Source: Eutypella sp. D-1
Taxonomy: Eukaryota > Ascomycota > Sordariomycetes > Xylariales > Diatrypaceae
Direction of reading: 5' to 3'
Assembly (NCBI GenBank): GCA_023313575.1
Contig: JAJTTP010000021.1
Coordinates: forward strand, 1-64,000
Length of the DNA: 64,000 nt
A program made the translations under genes and the position numbers. Under the pieces are notes generated by a model. That model searched no databases. It was not told the DNA's origin and saw only the letters and a program-made list of their open reading frames with translations. Below are positions 9,356 to 21,098 of this stretch, piece after piece. How positions within the stretch are numbered: the stretch's first letter is position 1; the number at the start of each line of letters is the position of its first letter.

Positions 9356-10928
9356 AAACCAGGTAAGAGTACTAGGCGGAGTTATTTCTCTGATAGAGTT
9401 TTAATTAGGTGCCGATGGGATTGTGTCAGTCATCAAGGAGATGATGTGATGAAAGGGAAGTCTTCTTGGTCCATGATAGCAAGAGCTTGCTGAACTATAT
9501 GTATCGTTGGAAACAGCTTTTCCAGGAGTTTAAAAACAATTCCTTTGGCTGGAAACCGAAACACATTGTTCAAGGGCACAGAAGGCAGTTCCTGCTAATT
9601 TCGCACAGTTCAACTAAGCGTAAGAACTCTTTGTTCGTATTCGACTAGAAATCCCCCCGGGGGAGCCGTGGGGGGCGGGGAAGCCGTTTTACGACGTCAC
9701 CACGTGGGGGTGTTTCTTTACACCATGCAGAAAGTCGTTGTTTCAATACTTGATACCACGTCCGACGAGCCTCCGCGTTTGAAACAGTCTGGCGTCGGTG
9801 GCCTAAGGCCTTCAAATTTGAGGCCTTCAGGAAAGCCACCGAATCTGTGAGCCCCAGCTATCGTAGTAAGCAAGGAGACCAGGACTGATAGTAATCGATA
9901 AGTGATCTCTTTCTAGAGATAGATAAGCCATCTAATTTTGCCCAGCGCTTGAAATTCTTCGTACTGAAATTGTCGCTCTTATCCTTCCTACCTTTCAAAG
10001 GTTGAGGGGCAGTTCGAATGGATAAAGACCTGATCTTCCGTGCCCCTCTTGCTAATTTCATCTTCGCTTGACCTGTTTGACCTGCACAAGATCCAGTCGC
10101 ACCTTGTTATATGCATAAATGTCTTTTTTGGAGGCGTGAATCCTGACCGCTCCAGCGAGACATGCCGCCAATCCAAACCCCTAAGGCGATAGGCTGCTTG
10201 AATACAGTAGTCTAAGGTTGCAATATTGATATTCGTTTTTTCAGCCCTGCGTGTGGCGTGGTTCACTGCAACCCCAAGTCCTTTGCCATAGGCCAATGCC
10301 AACCCCGGAGCTGCTTATCAGTCGCCGAGATGTCAGACGTCCGGTCCCGAATATTCCTCTTTTCAAATTACCATTACTCCGCAGTGACAGCCCCCAATGG
10401 GAGGGCACGCCCAACGAGTAGGAGAGCTGAAACCACAGGTGTGGTGGCTGCAACAAGCAAGTTTTCCAATGCTATTATCTCCACGTTCAGACCATGATCA
10501 TCGCCCTATTTTGGAAAGCTGTCCTGGGTTAGCCCGACGAAGCGCCTGTTACACAGGCCAAGAGCAGGCTTCAATCCTCATAGCCAGAGACTGAAGAGCT
10601 CGGTGTCTTGCATCAATCTACCAGTTACCGGCTCAGATGAGTTTCAGCGACTGCGACGGCTGTCACCCCACGTTCTCAATGGGTTGCAACGGGCGCACCA
10701 GTCCTATAAATATTACAGCCTGCATCCGCGGTGTAACATACTCCGCATATTGCCCTCTCCTCTGAGGGCTGTATAAGAGCCTTGTCCAGTCCGATGTCAG
10801 CATGGCCGCGCCGGTATTAACTTACATCCAATCCCGCCTTAATTCTATGCCTCTGGAGGCATTTTCCTCCCGTCACCTTCACAGACCAAGCTGTTGGCCC
10901 TGGATTTGGAATCGAATTTGCGGAAATC
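9356..10928. other. intergenic with GC-rich hairpin segment
   Basis: No supported gene. A GC-rich island starts at about 9,650 with the palindrome CCCCCGGGGG and ends with a strong hairpin at 9,795-9,842 (listed separately). Short frames on both strands have no recognisable content. The last 300 bp are probably the promoter of the rhodopsin-like gene. Confidence 0.5.
9795..9842. repeat. nested inverted repeat (hairpin)
   Basis: Outer arms TCGGTGGC (9795-9802) and GCCACCGA (9835-9842) are perfect complements. Inside them AGGCCTT and a near-palindromic TTCAAATTTGA core pair again. The structure sits at one end of a GC-rich island and could be a transposon terminus or an RNA/DNA hairpin. Confidence 0.75.
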
Positions 10929-12737
10929 ATGGCGGCTAATCTTTTCGTCCCGGCCGGAATCTTCATCGGCTTGTCTTTCATATGCGTGCTCTTGCGGTTG
11001 TATGCGCGTATATTCCTAGTCCATGGCCGTAGTCTTGCAGGGGATGACTATCTCATAGTAGCTGCCTTTGTAGGTGCCCCCGATTGTGTCGGGTCACCCG
11101 ATAACTTCATATCCTGATTTTAACTAATGCTTGATACATATTGCAGCTGGCATCGATAGGGCACTTTACGCTTCACATCATATGTAAGCAGAGAGGATGA
11201 TGATATGAAATTGGCGGGTGTCGTAAGCCTGACTCTGGAATAGCATCTTTGAATGGGGCCTTTCATCCTCATGGCAACGCTCCACCTCCGCCTAACGCGA
11301 ACCCAGAAGTCGCCGTGAAAGTAGGTTGTTTGCTCTAGTGCCTTTTGGCTGCTGTGCGCCTTATTAATAAACCTATATAGGCAGTCTGGGTCGACATGAT
11401 GTTCTGGGCGATCACCTCGGCTCTATGCAAGCTATCGATCCTTTGGCAGTACCGTCGATTATTCCAAGTACGCTGGATGCGGCGCGCCTGTAACGGGCTC
11501 CTCATCTTGACCACACTGTGGGGCATCTCGATGGTTTTATTAACCGTGTTCGTTTGTGTCCCTGTCTCTGTCGCCTGGAAACTGGACCTCAGCAATGGGC
11601 ATTGCCTCGATACAAGCATCACTCAGTTTGTGGTATGTTTATTCCCTGTCTTCAGAAGGCTATTTATACTATAATCGCAACGACTTGCTAACATTCCGAG
11701 AACAGTATGTGCTCAAACCGGCCTGAGCCGAACCTACCCTTTTATGCGACCAATACTTCGAAACAGTCAATGGAAATGGAAATAAGATGTAATGCTAACA
11801 GTGATTAGTGGAACGGGAATCTTGGTCTTCTTAGATGTCATAATCTACGTACTTCCCGTCCGGCTTATATACAAGCTGAAGGTGTCCAGGAACCAGAAGA
11901 TGGGCTTGCTATTCATTTTTAGCTTTGGATCTCTGTAAGTGCCCCTTATCCAACAGAATTATATGGGGTGCTAATATGGATGCGTTATCTCAGTGCTCTG
12001 GTCGCCTCGATTTTGAGAATAATAGCATTATACCAGACGTTCTTGGACAAACGTGAGTTAGCTGATCGAGCAACTAAACTATCTTTGCTTGCAAGTTTTT
12101 GGATCGATTATGTAACTGAAGCCAAACCCCAGCAGGCGCACCAGAAGAAATTGCCTTATGGTCGGGAATAGAGATAGACGTTAGCATTATCTGTGCCTGC
12201 CTTGTGGTCATGCGGCCACTCCTGGCGAGGTTCTTTCCCAACCGATTCAGGTCTTCGAACGCCGGCTCCAGCTTTCCAGGTGGCTTTCCCAGCGCACCAT
12301 CGAACTGGAGAGTTCTCAAACCGTACGTACACCATGCAAACACTACTTCCCAATGTACCTGGAGTATGAATCATTCTGTGGTTCTAAGCTCTTTGTCTCC
12401 CCTTTTAGTAACTTGCTACGTTAAAGCGGGATTACTGACTTGAGACTTATCCAGACCACAGAAGCCGAACCCTGTAAAGGCTATCTCAGATATAGGGATG
12501 GATCGTCTGATTTCTCAAGCTAATGAGGGGGATCGGGCGAAAGTCCCCGGCAGGATCCAGGTGCACCTGGATTTCGACACATCATCCGAGCGCGCGAGCG
12601 CACACCGCAGCCGGAGCGAGAGCGAGCTGATACCGCAGGGGAATGGGAGGGGCTGGCACTCCACCGGTGAAGGACGCTGGGGCACTGTGACGGCCGATGC
12701 CGAGAGCACTCATGACCATCGACGAGAGTGGGTTTAA
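10929..12737 (+). CDS. rhodopsin/PTH11-like integral membrane protein, possibly damaged
   Basis: Fungal seven-helix membrane protein family, often annotated rhodopsin domain or PTH11-like GPCR. Pieces in order: exon 10929-11069 (helix 1, then SLAGDDYLIVAAF); 11147-11183 (LASIGHFTLHH); a doubtful exon before 11337 ending ANPEVAVK; 11381 to about 11632 (VDMMFWAITSALCKLSIL, two helices); about 11802-11934 (GILVFLDVIIYVLPVRLIYK); 11994-12052 (ALVASILRIIALYQTF); about 12140-12320 (WSGIEIDVSIICACLVVMRP); and a hydrophilic tail 12467-12737. The order of motifs (DDY, the Leu-Ser-Ile-Leu helix, IEIDVSIICACLVVMRPLL) is typical of the family. Frame could not be kept cleanly between 11,184 and 11,380, and the phases around the 11,632 intron are imperfect, so either the model is incomplete or the gene is decaying. 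Ligand unknown. Confidence 0.6.
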
Positions 12738-13782
12738 TTACTATTTACATGCCAGGCGGCATATTCATACGCAAGGGCGCCTATCTGGCTTTGATAGCGG
12801 AAGATATCGACAGTACTTGCTATGCTGAAAGTTCGAAAACTCCCTAAGTGATTTGGATGCAAGTACTCGAGTGGTAGATCTCGTGGAACTCTTAGACTTA
12901 GGCTGCAGTAGTTCGCCTGGTTATCGGTCAACTTCTTTGGTGTTACCATTGGTGAAATGAAAGCTGTAGAGGTGGGATAATAGTTAAACGATAAACGGGG
13001 TGGGTATTTCACATCAGGCCCCCCCGCCCCTTAACCCTTCTTCCGCCCCTATAGTGGGTCAGTAGAAAAGGGGACCAGAACGAGTTTAGTAGGCTAACCT
13101 ATTTCAAACGTTCAAACTACTGGGTGTAGACTTGGGGATCAATCCTACCTGCTCTATGTAGTAGTACTCTATTATTCTATCATTACTAGGCCATGAAAGA
13201 AATGGTTGACCGATAAATTCAACTCGTATTAGATGGTAAGATAGTACTAGTCCTGTGCCATGGGACAGTCATCCCGATGACATAAGATGTAACAAGACTG
13301 TTCTCACGCCTAATAATTAGGACAACCCGGTTACATTTGGGCTGTGTGCCTTATGCCACCTTATAAAAGGCAAGTGGTCGCAGCCAAGTACGTAAGGCAG
13401 AGGGGAGCCAGATACACGAGCTGCGAGTTGCGATCACCTGAGTAAGAAATTACTCATCACGAGTTGGAGGCGATTCGCGTGTTACGTATGGTTTCTGGGT
13501 GTGAAATGGATCTTTATTACTAAAAAACGAAAACGAGAATTCTAAATGATGATGGGATATCAAACCAAACGCCTGGGTATTTCATAACTCTAGAAAAAAA
13601 CAAAGGAAAGTGTAAAGCTACCTTCACATGCCCTATCCTGGCTCTGCGAGTAAAGGTCTTGTAATACTGGTGTAACAAATGGAATAGACACCGAAGAAGG
13701 GTGCCCCAACGGGTGTATCGATCTGAGCTGAACAAAGGAAAAAGGTTTCCAGAATCACCCTCCCCTCATCTTACTTGCCGAC
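12738..13782. other. intergenic, convergent 3' ends
   Basis: Lies between the 3' ends of two convergent genes. A C-rich run occurs near 13,019-13,030. No coding frame, RNA gene or repeat could be supported. Confidence 0.45.
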
Positions 13783-15558
13783 TCATATCCCGTTCTTCTG
13801 CCGGCTCTCATGGTCCCTGTTTTCCTTGTTCGCGAGGGCCTCGGGCATGCGACCGAACTGCCACTCGGGCAGCGTGATGCCCGTCTGATCGTTGATGGTG
13901 GACATGAGGGGCGGTAGCATCTGGTAGACGTTTCGAACGGCGGCAGTGGGGTCCTGGGACCCGGCTGCGCCGTCACCGGCGGAGCCCGTGTTCCACACGG
14001 AGATCTTGGGCTCGAGGCCGCGGATGGCGTCGGCATTGGCGCGGGCCAATTCGACGTACGTGCCCTTCTCGATCATGAGATACTGGAGCAGGCCCTGAGG
14101 GCCGCCGAAGGCACGGCCCATGCGGGCGTAGGCGTCGGCCATGGCGGACAGACCCTCGGCTTGTTTAAGGGTGGCGGCGAGCTCGGCGTCGGCGCCGACA
14201 CCGTTGGCGTGGGCCTCGGCCTCGGCCTTCTGGCGTGTGTGGTAGGCGGCGGCGTCGGCCTCACGCGTTGCGCGCTCGTACTCGGCACGCGCCTCTGCCT
14301 GCGTCTCGTAGGCACGCGCGTCCGCCGCCTGCTGCGTCGCCTCCCGCTCAATAGACGCCTTGACCACGTCCGTCGCACGGAGCCGCTCCAGTTCCGCCGC
14401 TGCGCGCTTCATCTCGACTTGCTTCTTCAGGTCCTCATCTTGAGACTCTGTCGCTCGCTGTGCCTGGATCCGCGCGATGTCCACGTCTCGGTTAAGCTTC
14501 GCCTTCTCCGTCGCCAGGTTCGCCTCCGCCTTAGCCCGCTCCACGTCACGCTCCGTCTTCTTGACGGCCGTCTCGGCGTTGCTGGGATCCGGATGAGCGA
14601 GTGTCATCTGAATAATCATGGGTGGGGAGGCTTACATCTTGGCAATGGCTTGGTCTTGGTGACCCCGCCTTTCGGCCTCACCGACATTACCCTTTAGTTG
14701 AGCATCGGCAACATCGATACCTATGATAGTAGCTGTCAGAGAAGTCCGAGAATCTATGGCGCGGGGATGATTCTGTGATGGGCGCGTGCTATGTCGAGGC
14801 TGATCGGCGATACTTACGGGCTTGATTCGTGGCACCCTCGTGCGCTTTCTGGGAGAGGGACTGGAAGTAGGTGGAGCCGACGGCGTCCTTAAGCTCCTTC
14901 ACGTTGGCGTTGTAGATCTTGAGGCCGAACTGGTCGAGCTCCCCTTGGATGTTCTTGAAGATCCTGCGCTTGAACTCCTCGCGCTCGGTGAAGATCTCCT
15001 CCATGGTCATGCTGGAGACGAGTACCCGAGTCTCGCCCTCGATAACACCCTTGACGATGTTCTCAAGGTAATGCTGGCCCTTCTTCTCATCGTCGCTCTC
15101 GGCAAGGAGCATAGCATACTTTGTCAAAGCATCTCCACCATCCTCGTCCCCCCTGTGGTCGTCACCGCTGACTCGACTAGCGGACCCAAATCTAGAGTCT
15201 TTTGCATTTGCTCCTCGCGCATTGACATCCCTAATATTGTGTCAGTAATCAACTATTTGAGAAGCGGCCCAGGAGGCTAAGGGACACTACGTACGGGCCG
15301 ATAGTGAAGACGACTGGCAAGAGGAACTGTAGTTTCTCCTTGGTCATCGCTACATATCTTTGTCAGTAACTTCACCTTCATAGTTCAGGGCTAGGACGCT
15401 GTACCCTGCAAGCTCATGGCATAGTCATGCGGCTGGACTGAGAAGCGGTAGCATCTCTGGAGCGGCCACACCCAGGCGGCCTTGGTAATCCGCACATTCT
15501 TAACATTGAGGCCAGTAATGGCCAGATACTCATCGGGAGCCGCGATCCTGTACGACAT
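13783..15558 (-). CDS. flotillin-like SPFH-domain protein
   Basis: Membrane microdomain scaffold of the flotillin/reggie family. Exons 15558-15405, 15349-15295, 15230-14818, 14720-14636 and 14581-13783 join in frame to 501 codons plus stop. The N-terminus (MSYRIAAPDEYLAITG) starts the SPFH/band-7 domain directly, as in fungal flotillins, and contains FLLPVVFTIGPD. The SPFH domain runs to about residue 205, and the rest is the Glu/Ala-rich coiled-coil flotillin domain with repeated EA motifs (for example QAEARAEYERATREADAAAY). It ends with a variable tail. Members are acylated and bind the inner face of the plasma membrane; here no transmembrane segment is evident. The 3' part of exon 1 (PLQRCYRFSVQPHDY) is strongly family-like. 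Confidence 0.92.
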
Positions 15559-17773
15559 GGTGAATATGACTAGGTAAGGATGCTTGAGTGGGTGAACAAA
15601 GCGTCGATAGCAATGGGTTTAATTGATGGTGGCTGTTGTATACGGCACCGTGAACAAAGTGCTGAAAGTGTATGTTAGTCTCGGCCAGTTAGTATTCAAG
15701 TTGGTACTGGTAATACAACTATGAAAGAAAACATTCCAGTTTATACCGATAAAACAACTACGGGAGCTGATGTTATTTATATACCTAAGTACTTTGCAAA
15801 ATGTTTATATACTTCATGCTTGCGGAAAACCTAGAGCTTAACTGAAGACATGTGATAGTAAGGTTGCGCACAGCCACAATGTTTTGCATTCACCGTTGGA
15901 ATGCGGCCAAGAGTGAATAGCCAAAGAAGTCGGACACCGCGCTACCCAGCAAGGGTTTGGTCCTTCAGGCACATTCCTGGCTACGCATGTAATAATAGGG
16001 TTATTTGAATCGCGTACCTAGATGGGGTCAGGGAACGGGGTGAATGTCATAAGGGAGTGACATAATAATTCGGGCATAGCATGGCGTAGTTGGCTTGTAA
16101 GCTTGTGCGCAGAGAGTCACACAACAAGATGGTCATGCCTAGTTGTCTATCATTGTATCAGTCACTCATTGTGTCATTCCCTAGCTTGAAACTGTTCGAG
16201 CAGTTGATAAAGCTATATCTAGCAGAATAGCGGCTCTAGTAGCAGCGCCACCTCGGAGCCTTACCCCAAGGCATTTTTCATTCTTTGTTTGTGAGGCGGC
16301 TCATCCATGGATCCTTGGTCATAGTTATTTGCCTCGTCGGTAATGGAAACGGTGTGGTGTACAACTATAAGATCGTAAGGCATAGAGTGGTCAATGGTAT
16401 GACCGAGCAGGAGACATCTGACCTACAAGGGAAGTGACCAATTAGGTAACTTCGAGTAGTCATGAGGTATTCCTAAATGCGGCTGAAGACTTAAGCGACT
16501 TCTAAGTCGGTGGTAGGCTGACAGTTCGGGCAGTCCCGATTAATACTACCTACATACCTAGGCACTGTACTATAGTAGGTATGCATTTCCTTATCTAGCT
16601 ACCGAGCTAGGTATGTAGACTATACTTGTTTTATATGATTTAAGCGAATACAAAAAAAAAATCCCCGGACCTTCTTAGATCCTTTAGACCATTTGCAGGA
16701 GTTTCTCTTTCTAAAGGTTTGCTGGGAAGGTGTGGTAAGCTGGCAGACTGGCAAACTGACAGTCTGGTACAGTACCCTGAGTTGGTGGTACTCATATACA
16801 TAAGTACCTAGGTACGCCAGATGGACCTTTTGGGGGTGGGGACGTTCGATGGTTCGGAACCTAGTGTTTCTAGAAGGTTTCTGTGTCCCTTCAATGCTGC
16901 ACGTGGTGGACACACTGGCAAAACTGGCACATCCACATCGAATACTTAGAGATCCACTTCCCCTCCCCTTGGCAGCCCAGTAGTCCGGCTATCTCGGCTA
17001 CCTGTCCGGAGATTGAGACTTTGTGTTAGGAAAAAAAATAATATGTATGGGGGGATGCCAACAAGCCTTGAAGGAGAAGCTAGGGGAAGGCAGGTAGGTA
17101 AGCTCTGGCAGCGCTTCCAAGCTGTGATAGCTGAATACTGAACAGGCTGTATATTTACACGCTAAACCAAGTTCGTGCGATATTAGTATGAAGAAATCCC
17201 ACACCAACTCCACTTTCTCCACCGAAGCAGGGCGCAGTGCTACCTAGAGCTCTACCCCGTGGCGCCTAGGTACCCAACTTCCGGCCTCCCCCTTGCAACC
17301 CCACAAGTTCCCTGCAGGCGTTGTACATATATACCTAGGTGCATGATAGATAGTAGTATGCCCTGAGGTCATACACAGGGATGGGTAGAAGGGGTCAAGG
17401 GCCTTACGGCTATGAGAACCCGAGCTGAAGCGTCATTTCTTTCTCATTCAGGCATTTCAACGCACTACCGTAGCTTCACTAGGTAAATACCTATGTACGT
17501 AGGCACTCATGACCTGCTCGGGGCTTACTAAATTAACCTGGGAGAGATAGCCCTGCCAATGCACAGTTTCTGACTCAACCCCGGCCTTAACCATGAACTA
17601 TAGACGTGTTACTGTTTTTGCAGGATACAGTAGTATATGCATGAGCAGGTTGGGCAGTGATAACCATATCGTAATGGGTCTAACTTAGAAAGTGGCTCGG
17701 TCCGGTTAATATGCCCAGCTTAATTCCTAGCTGCCTACTTCGGTATCATCGCGGGTTATCGGGCAGACTATAT
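15559..17773. other. long intergenic region
   Basis: 2.2 kb without a supportable gene. It contains many CCTAGG/TACCTA-type motifs, including an exact GTACCTAGGTAC palindrome at 16,804-16,815 and shorter CCTAGGT copies near 17,265 and 17,333. The first part is the promoter of the flotillin gene. A 97-codon minus frame at 16,620-16,913 lacks any family signal. Confidence 0.5.
16805..16814. repeat. TACCTAGGTA palindrome
   Basis: Exact copy of a 10-bp palindrome that recurs in the intergenic DNA of this window; here it extends to the 12-bp palindrome GTACCTAGGTAC. Confidence 0.8.
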
Positions 17774-18652
17774 CTAACCAAACTTCACTGTAACCACGAT
17801 AGCCCAACCCCTTTTGCTCTCCACGATGCTTAAGCTGCTCTCCACCCGGAATGCGACCTCCTGCGCCTCGACAGTCATCCGCACTCCACCTTGTCCCCGG
17901 TCCCGAGCCGAGGTTACTCCACCGGGTCGGGATCCTGAGCTGTCAATGGCTGCTGCACGCGCGCCCGCGCTTTGCGGACTGCGCTTCCCGCTTCCAATCA
18001 ACTTGCGCAGGCCCCGCCTCTCCTTCTCTGGCGGAAGTTCCTCCTCCACGATGACTTGCACAGCTGACGGGCCGGCCTCAAACCTTCCCTCCGTCTGAGG
18101 CCGTAGATAGTTCGCCAGCCGGTGCGCCATCTCCTCGTCGCGCCACCAGAGGAGCGACTTTTCGTCTGCATCGGCTCTAGCATCGTCAAAGGCTGAGGAG
18201 TAAGAGTATGAGAAAGAATAGGAGTCCTCAGTCGGACCCTTCTTCTTCTCGTCGCCATCCAAGCCGTCCAACTCGATCCTAGACACCCGTCCCATCTCGC
18301 CGAGCCTGCGCATATCCTCGAGTCCGCTTAACTGGGCCGTGGCGGGCACAGCGCGATCGGGCACGATGGTCAGCGAGGCCAGTGGAGGGGTGTTGGCCCT
18401 GTTGCCTAGGTCGATGAGGAACTCGTTGATCTCCGGCGCTATGTGGGCGATCAAAGTGTCGTCGAGCCTCTGCTGCGCGGTGATGGCCTGCAGCCGCGAG
18501 TCCCGGATGCGCGACGACAGGGACGCTAGATGGCCATGAAGTTGCTGGGTCACGGAAGATGAAGAGAAACCCTCCGTTGTTGCGCCGGCGGCGCCGTGCT
18601 GAATGGACTCGTAGGCTGGTGGCGGATCCTCGCCGCGAAACTTGGAATCCAT
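17774..18652 (-). CDS. hypothetical protein with N-terminal PPxY motif
   Basis: 292-residue soluble protein if translation begins at 18652 (MDSKFRGEDPPPAYES). The same frame stays open upstream to 18823, but that extension is hydrophobic and unlike the rest, so the later start is preferred. The PPPAY motif at residues 10-14 is a WW-domain ligand of the type bound by Rsp5/NEDD4 ubiquitin ligases. A helical region (about 30-85), the hydrophobic block RANTPPLASLTIVPD, an aromatic Ser/Tyr repeat (YSFSYSYSS) and an acidic WWRDEEMAHRLANYLRP stretch follow. The C-terminus (FRVESSLSIVESKRGWAIV) looks like a beta-strand pair. It resembles conserved fungal proteins of unknown function; no enzyme motif is visible. 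Confidence 0.75.
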   Translation of the reverse strand: MDSKFRGEDPPPAYESIQHGAAGATTEGFSSSSVTQQLHGHLASLSSRIRDSRLQAITAQQRLDDTLIAHIAPEINEFLIDLGNRANTPPLASLTIVPDRAVPATAQLSGLEDMRRLGEMGRVSRIELDGLDGDEKKKGPTEDSYSFSYSYSSAFDDARADADEKSLLWWRDEEMAHRLANYLRPQTEGRFEAGPSAVQVIVEEELPPEKERRGLRKLIGSGKRSPQSAGARAAAIDSSGSRPGGVTSARDRGQGGVRMTVEAQEVAFRVESSLSIVESKRGWAIVVTVKFG

Positions 18653-19597
18653 TTCTGTTCTTTGTCTGCGATATGCGAGAAGAGGGTACGTCATGAATGA
18701 CTTTGATATGCAAATTAGGATGACGGTGGTGGACGTAGCTGGGTACGTCCGTTGCAGAATGAAAGTTGAGAAACCAACGTAGTAGTCTATCTGGTGCAAA
18801 GTAGTTAGAGTGTGCTTAGACAAAGGGCCGTCAATTGTAGGGTATAACGCTGCTCAGCCTTCGCCCGGTTAATATGAGGAGGTCGATTAAAGTTTGGTTT
18901 GCACAACGTCCAGACCGTAATTCTATTTGGCGCCAACTTCCAACAACATTCCAGCACAATATGTTAGTTTATCATCTGATCATACAGGGAGATGCCATTC
19001 TGAAAAGTGGTACATGACAACTGTCAGCCTCGCATGTGACATCAGTGGGAACTTTGGACCTCCCCGTGGATTTATGAAGAACAAACAATCTTGGAGCCTC
19101 GCTGTGGTTACTCTAAAGAGCATCTGATACAAGGATAAGTGAATCCGCCTGTGACTGCACCTTACTCTACCAAGTAGACCTGCAGGTGGGAACTAAAGGG
19201 CGGGGGGCTGTGCTTGCATACAGACTGGCTACGTGCTGGCTACGTAGTAAGCCGTTATAAGTTTAACCTTAACCGGATCCACGCCAAGGTGAATAGATCT
19301 CAGCCCCCAACACCGAATTCATAGATATCGTACAATCAATCAATCACATGCCCCATGCTGCACCAACTCTATCTTACTATATCGTCTCCACCCTTGACTA
19401 TCCTTCGGACATAGCCATAGCACTCGCCACCGATCTATACGAGTGCTATGGCTGTGTCCTGTCAGCACGCTTTCCACATCACCCTTCCAGATTTGCAGCT
19501 TTTCAACACGATGAGGGAATTAACCTTCCTGCCCCAAAGTATGAGTGCGACGACTTCAGATATTACTCATTATAATTATACATATCGTGCACCGCCC
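18653..19597. other. intergenic with perfect-stem hairpin
   Basis: Carries the promoter of the PPxY gene and the 3' flank of the Zn2Cys6 gene. A strong hairpin is present at 19,408-19,458 (listed separately). Short plus-strand frames at 19,348-19,745 overlap the hairpin and are not credible genes. Confidence 0.5.
19408..19458. repeat. 19-bp-arm inverted repeat (hairpin)
   Basis: Arms GACATAGCCATAGCACTCG (19408-19426) and CGAGTGCTATGGCTGTGTC (19440-19458) are complementary at 18 of 19 positions, with a 13-nt loop. It lies about 140 bp beyond the stop codon of the minus-strand Zn2Cys6 gene, where it could fold in the 3' UTR transcript. Confidence 0.85.
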
Positions 19598-21098
19598 CTA
19601 TATCATAACTCCGGTTATCTTGATCGGCCATTCCAACCAGCTCGTATACTCCTCGGGGAGCAGGCCCCGGACCCTGGTCAGGAGGTGTTCCTTCCATCCG
19701 TCTAAGAACCAGAGGAAGTCCATCGTCTGGAAGAGCACGGCGTAGTAGGCTAGCATGACGAGCGCCCGCGGGTCTCTTGCACGCAGGCGCGCCGAGAACG
19801 GTTGCCCCATCCGATAGATCCACCCAAAGACGTGCTGGTAGTCTTGCAGGCCGTCGTAGTTCCCATCGCTGTCACCGTAGGTCGCTCTGTAGATGGCTAT
19901 CAGTCCCTCGAGGGAGCGTAGGCAGACCCCCTCTTTGTCACGGCCGTTGTTTTCCTCGTCACTATTGCCAATGTCGATGTCCTCGTCGTGGGTAGCGACG
20001 AACTCACGCAGCTCAGACAAGGGCTGCTCCCAATCCAGACGAGCGAAGCACTCCCTCGTGCACCTCGGTCCCATTTCCTGGACGGCCTCCTCCTTCTTGT
20101 ATCTCTCGTGAGTCGTGGGGTGGAAAGGGTCCATCAGACCTGAGAAGACGACGTCGGTACTGAACATCTCGAGGATGAGTCGCAGGCCGTGGATCAGCGG
20201 GAACCAGCCAGCGTGTTCGGGGCTACCGCTGCTGCTGCCGCCGGGGCCGTCGCGGTCGAGATTGCACACGAGCAAGTCGCCTGGCCCCGAGGGACCTGCC
20301 GCAAATGTGCAGTAACAGACCAGCGTCGCCGAGATGTACGCCGCCCCACAATTAGCGTCATCCAGATGAGCCAATGCCGCCGTGAACTGCCTCAGGCCCT
20401 CAGCCGCGTGCCGCTCCGCCAACTCCCTCAGCCCCGCCCGTCGCCCTTCGTCCTTTTCCCCCGCAGCTACCCCGTGCGCCAGGTGGTACCCCGCGACGGC
20501 GTACGCGAGGTGCATGACGAAGGGGTGGGCCAGCCCGATCCGCGGCAGGTTGTGTGTCCAGAACCGCGTCATTGGGTGCTCGGGCTCCCGGCTCCCGGAG
20601 AGGGTGTACGACGTGAACTGCACGAAGTGCAGCAGGAGTTCCGCGTCCTCGACGTTGAGCCGGGGGTGATGCGGGGGCTCTTCGACTGCTGATGAAACCC
20701 CGATCGTAAAAGTCGATGCGGGCGACGCCCCATCGGTCCCCAGGGAGTTTGTGGTCCAGTTGTTTCGTGGGCGACCGCGGCCGCGAACTTCGGACAAGCA
20801 TTGCTCGGACCGAATGGGGGCGGATGCCGGTGGGGGCTCACTCCTGATGGGCACCCCGGAGGCGAAGCTACACTGGACGCCGAACTGGATACATCTTTCG
20901 CATTCGGGTTTCTCCTCGCCGCACTGCGAGTGGTATAAGTTTCATCGTTGTGGCCAACTTGAACAGGTAGTTATCGGAGTCCATGACTGACAAGTACAGC
21001 GAGGGTAGATGGGTGCGTGGGAGGGGTACCTTTATCTTACGTCTTTTGCAGTTGGCGCATCCGTGTCTAGATTTCCTGTGCGGTCTTCTCGTTCCCAT
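19598..21098 (-). CDS. Zn2Cys6 fungal transcription factor
   Basis: Exons 21098-21030 and 20923-19598 give 464 codons. The intron splits the zinc cluster: exon 1 ends HGCANCKRRKIK and exon 2 begins CGEEKPECERC, giving the Cys spacing C14-x2-C17-x6-C24-x6-C31-x2-C34-x6-C41, a textbook binuclear cluster. The first residues are basic (nuclear localisation and DNA contacts). A linker follows, then an all-helical fungal-specific regulatory region (from about residue 100: LNVEDAELLLHFVQFTSYTL, MTRFWTHNLPRIGLAHPFVM, HLAYAVAGYHLAHG) of the type seen in sterol-uptake/UPC2-like and related regulators. The gene is divergent from the RTA1-like gene across 835 bp. Which genes it controls is not shown by the sequence. 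Confidence 0.93.

Noticed and set aside
14161..14697. 178-codon plus-strand frame over the flotillin gene
   Set aside because: Leu/Arg-rich shadow of the Glu/Ala-rich flotillin coding strand.
20189..20692. Plus-strand frame over the Zn2Cys6 gene
   Set aside because: Antisense to a well-supported helical regulatory domain; no independent evidence.
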